Position numbers and translations under genes: made by a program. A stretch of 64,000 bases of DNA from the NCBI GenBank assembly GCA_044356555.1, contig JBIKWB010000002.1, positions 1 to 64,000 on the forward strand, given 5' to 3'. Source of the stretch: Tous-C4FEB sp044356555 (GTDB lineage Bacteria; Verrucomicrobiota; Verrucomicrobiia; Opitutales; Opitutaceae). Under the pieces are notes generated by a model that saw nothing but the letters and a program-made list of their open reading frames with translations, did not search any database and was not told the DNA's origin. Position 1 is the stretch's first letter, and every line of letters begins with the position of its first letter. This document shows positions 9,524 through 17,115 of the stretch, one piece after another.

Positions 9524-10545
9524 TCAAAATGAGCCACGGCGAGTGCAGGTAGTTGAACTTTCTGGGTGCGCGCGAGACGAAAAACGGTTAGACTTCAACT
9601 CATAAGTAGAGTCCGGCGCCAGCAGGCTCGCGCAGGCTTTAGCCGCTTGGTTCCAATTGAAGTGCTCGATGGCTTGGGTGCGGGTATGAGCGCCCGAGTG
9701 TTTCCAGCGCTTGTCTGTCATCATCGTAAGCAGGACGGATTCTGCTACGCCCGGATCAGCCAAAGGCAGACATGCTCCCGCGCCGCTCGCTTGCACAAGG
9801 GCGCGGTTTGCGGGGTCGTCACTGGTGACGATGGCTAGGCCGCACGCCATCGCTTCGAGCACGGTGTTGGCCATGCCCTCGTAGAGCGAGGGCTGTGCGA
9901 GGGCGTGAGCGTTTTGATAGTAGGGAAGAATCTGTTCTCTGGGCAGCCAGCCGTGCCATGTCAGGCGTGGGGCCACCCCGAGGCTTTGCGCGAGCTGTTG
10001 CCATTCATCTCTCAAAGGACCGTCGCCCACGATATGGAGCTCTCAAGACAGATCGGTGAGGGCGGCGAGCCGCGTGATGAGCCAGCCGAGATTTTTCTGC
10101 GCCTGCAGTCGGCCGACGAAGAGCCAACGAAAAGGTTGAGGCGGTGGCTTGCCCGCAGGCGGGACGAAGTAGGCGGAATCAACGCCGTTGGGGATGACGC
10201 CCACGGGCAACGCATCGGCGGCGATGGCGCGTTGCTGCAAGGCGAGGGAGTTGGCGATCACGGCGCGGGCGGCATTGAGCACGCAATGGCGAACGGGAGC
10301 GAGCAAGCGATGGATGCGGTGGAGGCCGGGTTCGGTACCGGGCACATCTCCGCCGCGGAGGGAAACGACGTAGGGCACGCCCGTGCCCCGCGCGCCCCAC
10401 CAAGCAATCGGACCGCAGGGGATTGAAAAAACGCGATCATGCCGTCGATCCGTTCGCGGCGCAGAATGCGCCGAACACGGAGGCTCGCACTTACGCCAAA
10501 CTTCGCCATCTCGAACGGAGTGCACGCTTCGCGGCGACGGCGAAG
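9524..10545 (-). pseudogene. Broken family 4 glycosyltransferase, paralogue of the gene at 20008-21138
   Basis: The remnant aligns with the intact GT4 at 20008-21138 from about residue 70 to the C-terminus. Two lesions are plain. A run of seven A in the intact copy is six A here (around 10425-10431), shifting frame in what should read IAFFSIPCG. At 10043-10045 the Trp codon of LSWELHIV is TGA. The last codons have also diverged, replacing the stop after SLLAP. The first 70 codons are missing: the upstream side joins epimerase sequence at about 10546. Both lesions abolish a full-length product, so this gene is dead. Confidence 0.88.
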
Positions 10546-10653
10546 CCGGCTAGCACGCTGGGGTTGACGGCGGCGTCGATCACCTAATCTGCTGCGGGCA
10601 ACGCGCCGATGTCGCTCGCGGCGCGGAGATCCGCGTGGACGAGGCTGACGCCG

Positions 10654-10660
10654 AGGGGTT
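10654..10660 (+). repeat. Target-site duplication, left copy
   Basis: AGGGGTT immediately left of the element. The same 7 bases lie immediately right of it at 11563-11569, and the uninterrupted epimerase sequence would contain them once. Confidence 0.8.
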
Positions 10661-10703
10661 GCGAGCGGCAGCGTGAACATCACCAAAATTGGGCGGTTTA
10701 AAA
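10661..10703 (+). repeat. Left terminal inverted repeat
   Basis: 43 bp starting GCGAGCGGCAGCGTGAACAT. Aligned without gaps to the reverse complement of 11520-11562 it matches at 29 of 43 positions by my count, including the blocks AGCGGC, TGAA and GGGCGGTTT. Confidence 0.8.
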
Positions 10704-10707
10704 GCCA

Positions 10708-10944
10708 CTACGTATTTTGAGAAAGCCGATGGTCGATGATCGCGCCCTGCAGAGCGACGAGCGCGCCGCGAGGGTGATCATGCCACGCTGGGATTTTGCG
10801 ACTTTCATGCAGATGCAACCGAACGGTCGGGCCTACACCCAATAGCCAGATTGCCCCGTCGAGATCCGTCGGTTTACTCAGCTGAGGTGCCCGCCGCAGG
10901 AATACCGGAATGGGTCGGCTGGTTAATGAGAAGCTCCTGCCCAT
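10708..10944 (-). CDS. Small second frame of the insertion element
   Basis: A 78-residue frame beginning MGRSFSLTSRPIPVFLRR. Its start overlaps the end of the zinc-ribbon gene by 71 bp, and its stop lies 5 bp inside the left inverted repeat. The tight fit between the neighbouring gene and the element end argues that it belongs to the element. I do not recognise the family, and it could be the truncated start of a longer lost gene. Confidence 0.4.
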   Translation of the reverse strand: MGRSFSLTSRPIPVFLRRAPQLSKPTDLDGAIWLLGVGPTVRLHLHESRKIPAWHDHPRGALVALQGAIIDHRLSQNT

Positions 10945-11383
10945 GCGTGATAAGTCTGCGCATCATCGACATGGTATCGGCCGGGGACGTCGTCCCCGCC
11001 AGGTGTGCGATCAGCCCCACGACCAACGGCGATTGGGCCCGCCACATCTCTTGTAACGACGCTCTGTCGGCTGCCCGTTTCCCTGCGAAATCGCGCCGTT
11101 TGATCATCTCTTGTAACGGCTTTTGCTCCGGCTTAAATCGCTTCCCGTAGCCCGGATGAGCTGTCCGCCGAGCCTGCACGCGTTGAACGTTTTCCGGCCC
11201 GCGGAAGTAGTCGCGACTTTCAGGACAAGCGAGCCAGCGAGCCTGGCTCGCTGCCTTGCTCGCGTGGCGACACTCTGGTGCCGCGCAATAACGCTGTCGG
11301 GCGTGGTGGCGTGGATCGGGCTGAAAGAACTGACTGCAATGGTGACATTTGCGTTCGGGGATGGTTTTCACAGCTAGCCCCAT
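10874..11383 (-). CDS. Zinc-ribbon protein carried by the insertion element
   Basis: A 169-residue protein from the ATG at 11383; a TTG at 11407 would add 8 residues. The N-terminus has C13-X2-C16-X16-C33-X4-C38 (KCHHC ... YCAAPEC), a likely zinc-binding knuckle pair followed by a basic Arg/Lys-rich stretch. A helical middle (residues about 80-125) and a polar C-terminus follow. DNA binding is plausible from the charge and metal site but is not shown. It is the only sizeable gene in the element and may be an accessory regulator of a lost transposase or a passenger. The frame is intact, unlike the genes around it, suggesting recent arrival or retained function. Confidence 0.65.
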   Translation of the reverse strand: MGLAVKTIPERKCHHCSQFFQPDPRHHARQRYCAAPECRHASKAASQARWLACPESRDYFRGPENVQRVQARRTAHPGYGKRFKPEQKPLQEMIKRRDFAGKRAADRASLQEMWRAQSPLVVGLIAHLAGTTSPADTMSMMRRLITHGQELLINQPTHSGIPAAGTSAE

Positions 11384-11519
11384 CCCGCGCCCTTCGCTCA
11401 GCGACAACCCTTCCGCCCGTCACACCTCCATCCGGTTCACGAGGGAAGAAAATCCACCCGATGAAGAAGAACCTTTTTTAGTGAAGCGACTGAAGAAAAC
11501 CCGTCTAAGAAATCATGAA

Positions 11520-11562
11520 TTTCAAACCGCCCGAAGAAGATGAGTTTCATCCCGCCGCTGAC
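11520..11562 (-). repeat. Right terminal inverted repeat
   Basis: On the minus strand it starts GTCAGCGGCGGGATGAAACT and shares AGCGGC, TGAA and GGGCGGTTT with the left end at the same spacing. Confidence 0.8.
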
Positions 11563-11569
11563 AGGGGTT
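11563..11569 (+). repeat. Target-site duplication, right copy
   Basis: AGGGGTT directly after the element; partner of 10654-10660. Confidence 0.8.
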
Positions 11570-11700
11570 TGAGTTCGGCGCGATTGGATTCGCTACCGGG
11601 ACGAATGAAGTTGTCGAAGCCGACAACGTGGTGGCCGGCTTCGACGAAGGTGCGAGCCAAGGTGCTCCGACAAAACCACAGGCACCGGAGAGGCGGATTT

Positions 11701-12762
11701 TCATGAGGCGTCGCGCGTCTGCCATGCGGCGACTATTTGTCGGATGGTTTCTTCAAGCGACTGCGTGATGTCCCACGACGGATAGTGGACCCGCATTTTG
11801 CGGAGGTCGGAGTAGTAGCAGATGTGGTCGCCGGCGCGGTTTTCGTTGAGGTAGGTGTAGACTTGGGGTTTACCGGTGAACCGTTCCGCGATTTTGAACG
11901 CTTCGAGGATGGAGGTGCTGTTGGCCTTGCCGCCCCCGAGGTTGTAAACCTCGCCAGCCTTAGGTGCAGCCACAAACGCGGCCATGAAACGGGCGACGTC
12001 GAGGGAGTGGATATTATCGCGAACCTGTTTTCCCTTGTATCCGAAGACCTTATACTCCCGTCCTTCTAGGTTGCATTTGACGAGATAGGACAGAAAGCCG
12101 TGCAACTCGACGCCGGAATGGTTCGGACCGGTGAGGCAACCGCCGCGCAATGCGCAGGTGGGCAGGCCGAAATAGCGCCCGTATTCTTGGATCATGACGT
12201 CGGCGGCGACTTTGGAGGCGCCGAAAAGCGAGTGCTTGGACTGGTCGATGGTGAAGGCTTCCGCGATACCGTGTTCGTAGGCGGGGTCGGCGTAGTCCCA
12301 GCGGGTTTCGAGCTCGGTGAGCGCGATGCGATTGGGCGCGTCGCCGTAGACCTTGTTGGTGCTCATGTGCACGAACGGGGATTCGGGGCAGGCCTGGCGG
12401 GCGGCTTCGAGGAGGTTCAGTGTGCCGACAGCGTTGGTATCGAAATCGTCGAAGGGGATCGCGGCCGCGCGATCGTGCGAAGGCTGGGCGGCTGTGTGAA
12501 CTATGGCGGAGGGCTTGATCGACTTAACCAGTGCGAGCACCCCGGCGCGGTCGCGAATATCGAGTTCGTGGTGAACGAAGCCGGGGATGGCGGCGGCAAG
12601 ACGGCCTTGGTTCCAGCGGGTGTCCCCTTGAGGGCCGAAGAATACGGCACGCTGGTTGTTGTCCACGCCATGAATGGTGTAGCCGAGTTCGCGAGAAAAG
12701 TAGGTGCAGACTTCCGAGCCGATAAGGCCAGAAGAGCCGGTGACGAGGAGGGTTTTACGCAT
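11701..12762 (-). CDS. NAD-dependent epimerase/dehydratase, CDP-paratose 2-epimerase-like
   Basis: A 353-residue extended short-chain dehydrogenase/reductase. The Rossmann motif is TGSSGLIGS near the N-terminus. The catalytic region has HMSTNKVYGD, a Ser-Thr pair followed later by a Tyr-X3-Lys-equivalent zone, and substrate-side residues SGVELHGFLSYLVKC resemble CDP-paratose/CDP-tyvelose epimerases. It probably interconverts a nucleotide-linked hexose for the surface glycan in the cytoplasm. I start it at the ATG at 12762 (MRKTLLVTG); the longer frame to 12813 would overlap the upstream gene and adds unconserved sequence. It lies 14 bp after the membrane-protein gene, and its stop overlaps the start of the dead epimerase, so it sits in a formerly longer operon. 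Confidence 0.85.
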   Translation of the reverse strand: MRKTLLVTGSSGLIGSEVCTYFSRELGYTIHGVDNNQRAVFFGPQGDTRWNQGRLAAAIPGFVHHELDIRDRAGVLALVKSIKPSAIVHTAAQPSHDRAAAIPFDDFDTNAVGTLNLLEAARQACPESPFVHMSTNKVYGDAPNRIALTELETRWDYADPAYEHGIAEAFTIDQSKHSLFGASKVAADVMIQEYGRYFGLPTCALRGGCLTGPNHSGVELHGFLSYLVKCNLEGREYKVFGYKGKQVRDNIHSLDVARFMAAFVAAPKAGEVYNLGGGKANSTSILEAFKIAERFTGKPQVYTYLNENRAGDHICYYSDLRKMRVHYPSWDITQSLEETIRQIVAAWQTRDAS

Positions 12763-12776
12763 TAGTTGAAAGGCGT

Positions 12777-14996
12777 TTAGCGATGGGAGTCGGCGCGATA
12801 AGCGTGAAAGCACACTGAGGCGGCCAACGAAAGAGTAATGGAAAGGGCAACGATGAACGTTGCTACGCGGATATGGCCAAAGGCAACAGAGGGCTGAATA
12901 ACCCAGAGCCCGATCAGGTTGAACGCAATAAGCAAGGTGATGAGCACCCGAACTATTCGGGCAAGACTAAGACCGGCCGTGACGAGGCCGAGGTGTAGGA
13001 GCATCATTGTGCCGTAGGAGGTCTCATGGACGGTAAACGCCCCCCAACAAAGACAGAGTTGGATAACGAGCGCCAGAACACCGAGTCCGAGCCAAGTGTG
13101 CGATGAAAAGTGATGGGAAGTAAATGAGCGAGAGGATTTTATACGAAAAAGACCAGGAATGCAGAGCAGCAGCAGTCCAAGCACAGGCACAAGATTGAAG
13201 AACTGCGAGCGCCTCAGGGCAGGGCCGCCATCCGCCCAACCCAGATGGCTGCCTTTGATCGGATTGTAGGTGCCCAGCCAGGTGTCGACGATTTCGAATT
13301 TACGTTTAAGCCATAGTTCAGACGTATCAGCTCGGTAGGCGCGGATCACGGTGTCTTTCAGCGAAACGTCGGGTTCTCCAAAACCGAACGTGCCGGCGAA
13401 GGCATACTTCGGAAGGGCATTGCCAGGCGGGTCCACTTTGCTGGTCCATAGTTGCCACGGCGTGAGGCTGGCGAAGAAGACCAAGCCGCAAACCACAAAC
13501 GACCCGGGCCTGCGGCGGAGCTGGGCGAAGGAGAGCCAGACGGCCATCGCCAAGTGACTGAAAAAAATACCGCCATGCGACAGGATGGCGGCAGCGAACG
13601 CGAGGCCCGCACCGATGGACGGACGGACGGACCACTTGCCGGGACGCTTGGGATCCAGAAGCAACCAAGCCGTGAGGGCGAGCGAGGCGGAGAGCAGTTT
13701 CGGCCAGACGTAGACCGTGTTGAAAAAGACGAATGGGGTGAGCGCGAGGACGCCGACAATCCAGAGTCGGGCGCGGCCCGTGACTCTCCCCCGCCTAAGG
13801 CAAACCCAAACCGGGAAAATCCAGGTCGACATCACTGCAACTCCCAGTGCGTTGGCCACCCATGGGAAGAGTTGGGTGCGATGATCGCGGAGCAGCCATG
13901 GGGCGGTGGCTGAGCGCGCCAATGCGAGGAGCCCTGTGTAGGCGGGGGGGCGATCAGAAACTAACCAAGGGCCCATATTCGGGGCGCGACTAGCATCACC
14001 TCGATGGAGCGCTTGCGATACCCAAAGGGGAAGTTGGTTGTCTGTCGACCAGCTTGCGGGAGTAAAGCGATAGTTGGCGGCGAAGGCTGTGGAGACGGTT
14101 TGTTGGGAGTTGAGAATCAGCCAGGAAAGCAGGCTGACAATCAGCCAAAGGGCAACGCCAGGGTAGCGGCGGACCAAATAGCCCGGCGCGTTCCACCGAC
14201 GCGCGATCATTCTTACCGTATCGATCAAGCCCGCGGCGAATAACAGCAGTGCGATCCACGCGGTGGTGAGCGGTGCGTATTGATAGCCAAAAAAAACGCC
14301 GTATCCAAGGAGCGCAGCCGTCAACGGGAAGAATACCCAGCGCCCCGATGGCCCCAAGCGAGGCTCGAGCCATGTGCAGGCACGGCGAGGCAGCGCTGTG
14401 AGTGAGACCAGCGCGAGGCAAACGAGCGCGTGACAGGCGAGGCTAGCCGGCAGGCTTTGTTTTAGCAGGCTTGACCAGCCCGCCTCCGAGGGGCCGCCCA
14501 AGCCGACGTAGTTCCGGCCCCCGCTTTTGGCGCCAACGGAAAGCGGAACACCTCGCCAGTCGCGCGGTAGGGGAATGACGAGCTCCTGCCAGGTTTCATG
14601 TGCGTTGCCGTAGCGGAATTCTTTGCTCTCGCCGGATAACAGGTTGCGCACGTGAATCGTATTTCCAGGCGCGGCCGGATAACCGATTACGGGCAATATC
14701 AGCGCGGAAGCCATGGTCGAAAATGGCGCGGATTCGATGTAGCCTTGCGTCGTCTCCGTTTGGGGCGACCACGAGCGCCAAAACTGCTGTTCAGGGTCTC
14801 GCCGCACCGCTGGTGGGAGATCTTCCGCGGCGGGCTCGCCGTTCGCGAAAAAACCGCCCGTCACGATCCAATTTCCAGCCGCAACCAGCGAGCTGCTCTT
14901 GCGCTCAGGCCAGGAGAGCAGAACGAGTCCGGCCACGCACACGAGCAGCCAGCTCCGGACAGTCCACGACATGATTCGGGAAACAAGAGGGCTCAT
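12777..14996 (-). CDS. Large multi-pass membrane protein, possible lipid-linked glycosyltransferase
   Basis: A 739-residue protein. It has an N-terminal anchor (residues about 13-28), a roughly 150-residue loop predicted outside the membrane, then about ten hydrophobic segments from residue 185 on, for example LWLIVSLLSWLIL and LGLGVLALVIQLCLCWGAF. The architecture resembles GT-C fold mannosyltransferase-like proteins, but I could not find the usual acidic catalytic pair in a first loop with certainty. Its ATG overlaps the stop of the decayed membrane-protein gene by 4 bp. Its place among sugar genes suggests a role in glycan assembly at the inner membrane; a flippase or polymerase-like function is also possible. 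Confidence 0.7.
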   Translation of the reverse strand: MSPLVSRIMSWTVRSWLLVCVAGLVLLSWPERKSSSLVAAGNWIVTGGFFANGEPAAEDLPPAVRRDPEQQFWRSWSPQTETTQGYIESAPFSTMASALILPVIGYPAAPGNTIHVRNLLSGESKEFRYGNAHETWQELVIPLPRDWRGVPLSVGAKSGGRNYVGLGGPSEAGWSSLLKQSLPASLACHALVCLALVSLTALPRRACTWLEPRLGPSGRWVFFPLTAALLGYGVFFGYQYAPLTTAWIALLLFAAGLIDTVRMIARRWNAPGYLVRRYPGVALWLIVSLLSWLILNSQQTVSTAFAANYRFTPASWSTDNQLPLWVSQALHRGDASRAPNMGPWLVSDRPPAYTGLLALARSATAPWLLRDHRTQLFPWVANALGVAVMSTWIFPVWVCLRRGRVTGRARLWIVGVLALTPFVFFNTVYVWPKLLSASLALTAWLLLDPKRPGKWSVRPSIGAGLAFAAAILSHGGIFFSHLAMAVWLSFAQLRRRPGSFVVCGLVFFASLTPWQLWTSKVDPPGNALPKYAFAGTFGFGEPDVSLKDTVIRAYRADTSELWLKRKFEIVDTWLGTYNPIKGSHLGWADGGPALRRSQFFNLVPVLGLLLLCIPGLFRIKSSRSFTSHHFSSHTWLGLGVLALVIQLCLCWGAFTVHETSYGTMMLLHLGLVTAGLSLARIVRVLITLLIAFNLIGLWVIQPSVAFGHIRVATFIVALSITLSLAASVCFHAYRADSHR

Positions 14997-15560
14997 TCTT
15001 GATCGAGCGGTGCCTCCGAATTTCGGGAATAGAGGAAGAAACTATCCGTTCGCGCAAGGAGAGAGGAGTCGGGAAAAAGCCGGAGCGCGGCAGGCAGGCC
15101 ATTCGCAGTCGCCACGATGAACTTAACCCGGTAACGGTCGGCGTAACGAAGCATAACGAAGTAGTGGGTCGTCTGTGACCATGTGTGTTTTAGCCATAAG
15201 GGCCTAGCGCTGGGAATAATACACCAGCCGAGGATTCCAATCGTCACCTAGCACGATCATCTCCGCCGACGGTGGTGTCATCGCCTTCACCTTCTCCGTG
15301 AAAAGGATAACCTCGGCGCCCCTGAGGTTCCGGAACGCGTGACGGACGAGACGCGATTCATAAGCCGCAAACGAGAGACCAGCGACCAACAGGGCCAAAG
15401 TAGCGCTCTCCCGAAGGGGTTGGTCAAACGCCGGGCGATTTCGTGCGTTCCAATGCCTGCTGCGGCCCAAAGCGGCAGGACAATCGCGCACTGAAAACAG
15501 TCGTGGACGACGTAAAGATTGAAAAACACAGCCACCGATCCAACTACTGACCGATAGGAA
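14993..15560 (-). pseudogene. Decayed membrane protein, 3' part
   Basis: Three reading frames carry consecutive parts of one protein. The first is VAVFFNLYVVHDCFQCAIVL up to about 15418. The second runs ESATLALLVAGLSFAAYESR to VLGDDWNPRLVYYSQR, which ends at a TAG. The third contains HYFVMLRYADRYRVKFIV and ends LDQE. The order and spacing are right for a single C-terminal half of a polytopic membrane protein interrupted by two frameshifts and a stop codon. Its final TGA overlaps the ATG of the next gene, so the two were once translationally coupled. The N-terminal half is not visible upstream. Confidence 0.7.
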
Positions 15561-15787
15561 ACTGGATTTCCGGTAGGATCGAATTCGGGAGGGCCTTAAG
15601 GGGAGGGTGAAGTGTGGGAAACGAATCGGCCCTCTGTAGTCCCCCCCCCGCTTCGAGGCCGCCTGACCGGTCTGCGCACCGAAGAGCCGGTTTACGAAGA
15701 TCCCACGGCAGAAACTCAACATCGCGTGGGGTGTTGACAGCGGGTTAGCGGATATTCGGACGTCGGTCGCGGCGATCACGAAGCAAG
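15561..15787. other. Short spacer with a C9 run
   Basis: There is no gene I can support. A run of nine C residues near 15640-15650 interrupts any long frame. The stretch may be the remainder of the decayed genes on either side. Confidence 0.3.
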
Positions 15788-16000
15788 GTGACACAACTCC
15801 GGCCGCTCGCTGTCAACCGACTAGTTTTCAAGATGGCGACAACGGAGGCTCTTGATCGACACCAGGCGAACAAAATCATTGAACAAACGCGGCACGTAGT
15901 CTCGAAATGGCGAGAATTCGCATCAGCGGCCGGCGTTCCTGAAATTAACGCAGCAGAGGTGGAATCGGCTTTGAATCTTCGCCAAACAGGAACGAGCTGA
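15788..16000 (+). pseudogene. Probable C-terminal remnant of a HipA-type toxin kinase
   Basis: A 70-residue frame whose last 50 residues (ANKIIEQTRHVVSKWREF, then AAGVPEI) resemble the helical C-terminal end of HipA-family kinases, where a helix with paired Val/Trp is followed by an AGVP turn. A stop lies just upstream in the same frame, and none of the kinase catalytic core is present, so only the tail survives. No hipB-like antitoxin is visible. The match is by pattern only and could be wrong. Confidence 0.4.
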
Positions 16001-16298
16001 TCGACTCCTGGCCACGCCACAAAAGAAGGTAACCGCGGGAGATCACGAAGGGCCCTTTGTGACGCGGGCAGAGAGGATAATCCCGGAACGTTATGACTCC
16101 CGCCGCCGGCAGCAGGCTAAGGCCATGATGTGTCTCGTGTGTCAGTTCTTCTAGGGGCTCACGCGCACTTTTTCAGCAGCGGCGTCATCGACCTTTCTTG
16201 ATTCGTGTCGCTCACCAGCTTGGGGCGAGTGGTGTTGGATCGATGGGCTTTCAGGTCAATTTCGCCGTTTCGAGGGGAGGATTTCGTAGGGAAAAGAA
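16001..16298. other. Non-coding spacer
   Basis: I see no gene, repeat or clear hairpin. It separates the hipA-like remnant from the end of the GT2 gene and probably contains more decayed sequence. Confidence 0.3.
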
Positions 16299-17069
16299 TC
16301 AGGTGCGGCGGCGGTAGTCGCCGCGGCTGAAGTATTTCTCCAGCCACACATAGGCACAGATGAAAAAATAGCGGCTGCCCATCTCCTTGATCTTCAACTT
16401 TGCCTCGCCGTATTTGCGGTTGCGCCAAGAGATGGGGGTGATCGTGAAACTGTAGCCGCGAGCGATAGCTTTGAGCGGAATCTCTACGGTGAGGTTAAAA
16501 TGCGGGGCGAGGAAGGGGCGGCAGCCGTCGATCACGGTGCGGCGATAGGCTTTGAAGGCGTTGGTGGTGTCGTTGAGCGGGATGTTAAAGCCGATCCGGA
16601 CAAAGAAATTGGCGAGGCGGTTGACGAGGAGTTTGACGCGGGGGTAGTCGATGACCTCGCCGCCTTTGATGAAGCGACTGCCGAAGGCACAGTCGTAGCC
16701 ATTACCGAGGAGTTTCCAGTATTTGATGGCGTCGGCGGGGGCATCGGAGGCGTCGGCCATCATGATGACGACGGCGTCGCCGCGGGAGTGGTCGAGGCCC
16801 CAGACCACGGCGCGCCCGAAGCCGTTTTGGCCGAGATTTTTCGTGGGGACGAGGGTGGGGATGGTGGCGCTGAGTTCTTGGAGCACGGCCCAGGTGCGGT
16901 CTTTGGAGCCGTCATCGACGACCACTATCTCGTGGGGAATTTTTTCAGAGAAGAAAGCGGCGTGGATCGCGGCGAGGGTGGAGGGGAGAGATCCTTCTTC
17001 GTCACGGGCGGGGATGACGACGGAGAAGAGAGAAAGCGCGCGAGCGGGAGCGGGAGTAGAAGCGGACAT
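16299..17069 (-). CDS. Family 2 glycosyltransferase, polyprenyl-phosphate sugar synthase-like
   Basis: A 256-residue protein of the dolichol-phosphate mannosyltransferase type. The motifs are FSVVIPARDEEGSL, IVVVDDGSKDRT and the donor/metal region MMADASDAPAD. There is no C-terminal membrane segment, so it resembles the soluble DPM1-like class. It likely transfers a sugar from a nucleotide donor to a lipid carrier phosphate. The start at 17069 (MSASTPAPAR) is preferred because a longer open frame upstream runs antiparallel through the epimerase in a different frame and shows no domain. It lies 46 bp after the epimerase gene. Confidence 0.88.
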   Translation of the reverse strand: MSASTPAPARALSLFSVVIPARDEEGSLPSTLAAIHAAFFSEKIPHEIVVVDDGSKDRTWAVLQELSATIPTLVPTKNLGQNGFGRAVVWGLDHSRGDAVVIMMADASDAPADAIKYWKLLGNGYDCAFGSRFIKGGEVIDYPRVKLLVNRLANFFVRIGFNIPLNDTTNAFKAYRRTVIDGCRPFLAPHFNLTVEIPLKAIARGYSFTITPISWRNRKYGEAKLKIKEMGSRYFFICAYVWLEKYFSRGDYRRRT

Positions 17070-17115
17070 TCGAGATAGGACGAGGCGTGAACTGAAAAAG
17101 AGGAATGAGAACGAT

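Larger units (their letters stand above)
10661..11562 (-). mobile_element. 902-bp transposase-less insertion element, IS66-like ends
   Basis: The boundaries are set by three agreeing signs: 43-bp imperfect terminal inverted repeats, a 7-bp duplication of AGGGGTT at both sides, and interruption of an epimerase gene whose two halves resume exactly at the duplication. The ends (G..AGCGG) resemble the GTAAGCG termini of the IS66 family, which normally makes 8-bp duplications, so the family assignment is tentative. Inside are a zinc-ribbon gene and a small overlapping frame, both on the minus strand, filling most of the space. No DDE transposase or IS66 TnpB-like protein is present, so movement must have relied on a transposase supplied in trans. 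Confidence 0.75.
10546..11704 (-). pseudogene. Broken NAD-dependent epimerase, split by an insertion element
   Basis: Two pieces of one epimerase gene, paralogous to 17116-18204, flank the insertion element. The 5' piece (11570-11704) begins MKIRLSGACGFVGAP, with the Rossmann glycine motif, and after a frameshift continues GFDNFIRPGSESNRAELK. The 3' piece (10546-10653) resumes with LGVSLVHADLRAASD and contains TAG where the paralogue has Trp in VDWVIDAA. Everything after about residue 90 is lost at the junction with the GT4 remnant. The ATG at 11704 overlaps the stop of the intact upstream epimerase (ATGA), so it was once a translated operon member. Confidence 0.85.

Noticed and set aside
10188..10403. 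Several Arg-rich frames around the GT4 remnant
   Set aside because: Overlapping shadows of the pseudogene in other frames.
12100..12765. 221-residue plus-strand frame across the epimerase
   Set aside because: Shadow of the epimerase; no family pattern.
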